A stretch of 33,196 bases of DNA, taken from contig CALBEG010000284.1 in the NCBI GenBank assembly GCA_937927455.1, positions 1 through 33,196 on the forward strand, written 5' to 3'. A program made the position numbers and the translations under genes. Every line of letters starts with the position of its first letter. Position 1 is the first letter of the stretch. This DNA is from an uncultured Elioraea sp. (GTDB taxonomy: Bacteria > Pseudomonadota > Alphaproteobacteria > Acetobacterales > Acetobacteraceae). Shown here in pieces: positions 32,490 through 33,196 of the stretch. The notes beneath the pieces are model-generated. The model ran no database searches. It saw nothing but the letters and a program-made list of their open reading frames with translations, and was not told where the DNA came from.

Positions 32490-32912
32490 TCAGCCGACGA
32501 TCTCGTAGCCCGCGAAGAAATAGGCGATCTCGATCGCCGCGTTCTCCGGGCTGTCGGAGCCGTGGACGCTGTTGGCCTCGATGCTTTCCGCGAACATCGC
32601 GCGGATGGTGCCGGAGGCGGCCTTCTTCGGGTCGGTCGCGCCCATCAGCTCGCGGTTCTTCGCCACCGCGTTCTCGCCTTCCAGCACCTGCACCACCACC
32701 GGGCCGGAGACCATGAAGTCCACGAGGTCGTTGAAGAACGGGCGGTGGGCGTGGACCTTGTAGAACTCCTTGGCGTGCGCGCGGCTCATCCAGATGCGCT
32801 TCTGCGCGACGATGCGCAGGCCCGCGGCCTCGAATTTCGCGTTGATCGCGCCGGTCAGGTTGCGGTTGGTGGCGTCCGGCTTGATGATAGAGAGCGTGCG
32901 CTCGACGGCCAT
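32490..32912 (-). CDS. ndk: Nucleoside diphosphate kinase
   Basis: 140 residues from the ATG at 32912 ([15 protein letters not shown]); the track start at 32972 adds 20 residues not seen in the family. Ndk moves phosphate between nucleoside tri- and diphosphates through a phosphohistidine. The active-site histidine is His117 in [12 protein letters not shown], and [34 protein letters not shown] and TIRAMFAES are all standard. AAGGAAAAG sits just upstream of the ATG as a ribosome site. It diverges from the DinB-like gene across 73 bp. Confidence 0.97.
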   Translation of the reverse strand: MAVERTLSIIKPDATNRNLTGAINAKFEAAGLRIVAQKRIWMSRAHAKEFYKVHAHRPFFNDLVDFMVSGPVVVQVLEGENAVAKNRELMGATDPKKAASGTIRAMFAESIEANSVHGSDSPENAAIEIAYFFAGYEIVG

Positions 32913-32985
32913 GGGTCTTTTCCTTTTATCTGTCGGGTCGTCCCGGTAAATCTTCGGGGCGGCGCATAACATGGAGGCTTCGTCG

Positions 32986-33196
32986 ATGAAAGCGCATTTC
33001 GAGATGATGGCCGCCTATAACGCATGGGCGAATCGTCGCCTCTACGCGGCGTCCGAGGGAGTTTCGGACGCCAACCGCCGCTCCGACCAGGGCGCGTTCT
33101 TCGGCGGCCTCCACCAGACCCTGAACCACATCCTCGTCGCAGACGTGATCTGGATGGCCCGGTTCCGCGGCCAGACCCCGCCGAAATGGAAGCTCG
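32986..33196 (+). CDS. DinB family protein (partial, runs off window)
   Basis: The plus frame is open to the window end, so it is absent from the ORF track. I choose the ATG at 32986 because GGAGG lies 8 bases upstream; an in-frame ATG at 32971 would put that GGAGG inside the gene. The first 70 residues begin [20 protein letters not shown], the start signature of DinB/YfiT-like four-helix metal-binding proteins, and [20 protein letters not shown] carries the first conserved metal-ligand His of this group. Members are metal-dependent, often thiol-linked enzymes or stress proteins; this one's role is unknown. Confidence 0.82.
   Translation, partial: MKAHFEMMAAYNAWANRRLYAASEGVSDANRRSDQGAFFGGLHQTLNHILVADVIWMARFRGQTPPKWKL

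Noticed and set aside
1-33196. CRISPR array, prophage, insertion sequence or integron
   Set aside because: No regular direct repeats, transposase, integrase or phage genes found; the content is housekeeping and flagellar.

Overview
The window is high-GC, gene-dense bacterial chromosome with no mobile elements, tRNAs, rRNAs or CRISPR arrays that I can see. The gene set points to an alphaproteobacterium, probably a Rhodospirillales/Acetobacteraceae-like lineage. The pointers are FlbD and FlbT (alphaproteobacterial flagellar regulators), the fliF-fliG-fliH-fliN-flbD-flhA-flhF-flhG order, COX15-type heme A synthase, the ubiquinone hydroxylase UbiM, a plant-type glutamate-cysteine ligase, and HdaA next to a PerM-family protein and divergent from purMN. 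This placement comes from gene content alone.

Left part (1-9983): a partial UbiM-like hydroxylase, a VTT-domain membrane protein and a GT2 glycosyltransferase lie on the minus strand. ctaA and a large soluble five-PAS histidine kinase lie on the plus strand and overlap by four bases. Then come gshA and rsmE (minus), and ubiA overlapping a class I methyltransferase (plus). The themes are respiratory cofactors (ubiquinone, heme A), redox (glutathione) and methylation.

Middle part (9995-21946): a flagellar island. The minus-strand unit fliF-fliG-fliH-fliN-flbD-flhA-flhF-flhG builds the MS ring/switch and export gate and carries its own sigma-54 activator. Upstream lies fliK-flgD (hook length and hook cap), divergent from flbT. 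The fliK/flbT intergenic region has two copies of a 15-bp inverted repeat (CGGCARRACTTGCCG) flanked by outward-facing sigma-54 -24/-12 elements. A third copy lies upstream of fliF. I read these as FlbD (ftr-like) sites, giving a class II/class III flagellar circuit of the Caulobacter kind.

Gap region (21947-23095): about 600 bp with no gene I can support, then an unusually AT-rich sigma-70-like promoter driving a small secreted cysteine-containing protein of unknown function.

Right part (23096-33196): a tightly packed minus-strand unit, in transcription order DUF2066 protein, CDP-alcohol phosphatidyltransferase, PerM/AI-2E family permease, hdaA, ppk1, ppx. It diverges from purM-purN-small membrane protein-GNAT acetyltransferase. 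ndk (minus) and a truncated DinB-family gene (plus) close the window. Many starts are GTG and neighbouring genes repeatedly overlap by ATGA/GTGA, so translational coupling is common. Several ORF-track starts were moved downstream, and the GNAT gene appears to need a non-standard start upstream of its first ATG.
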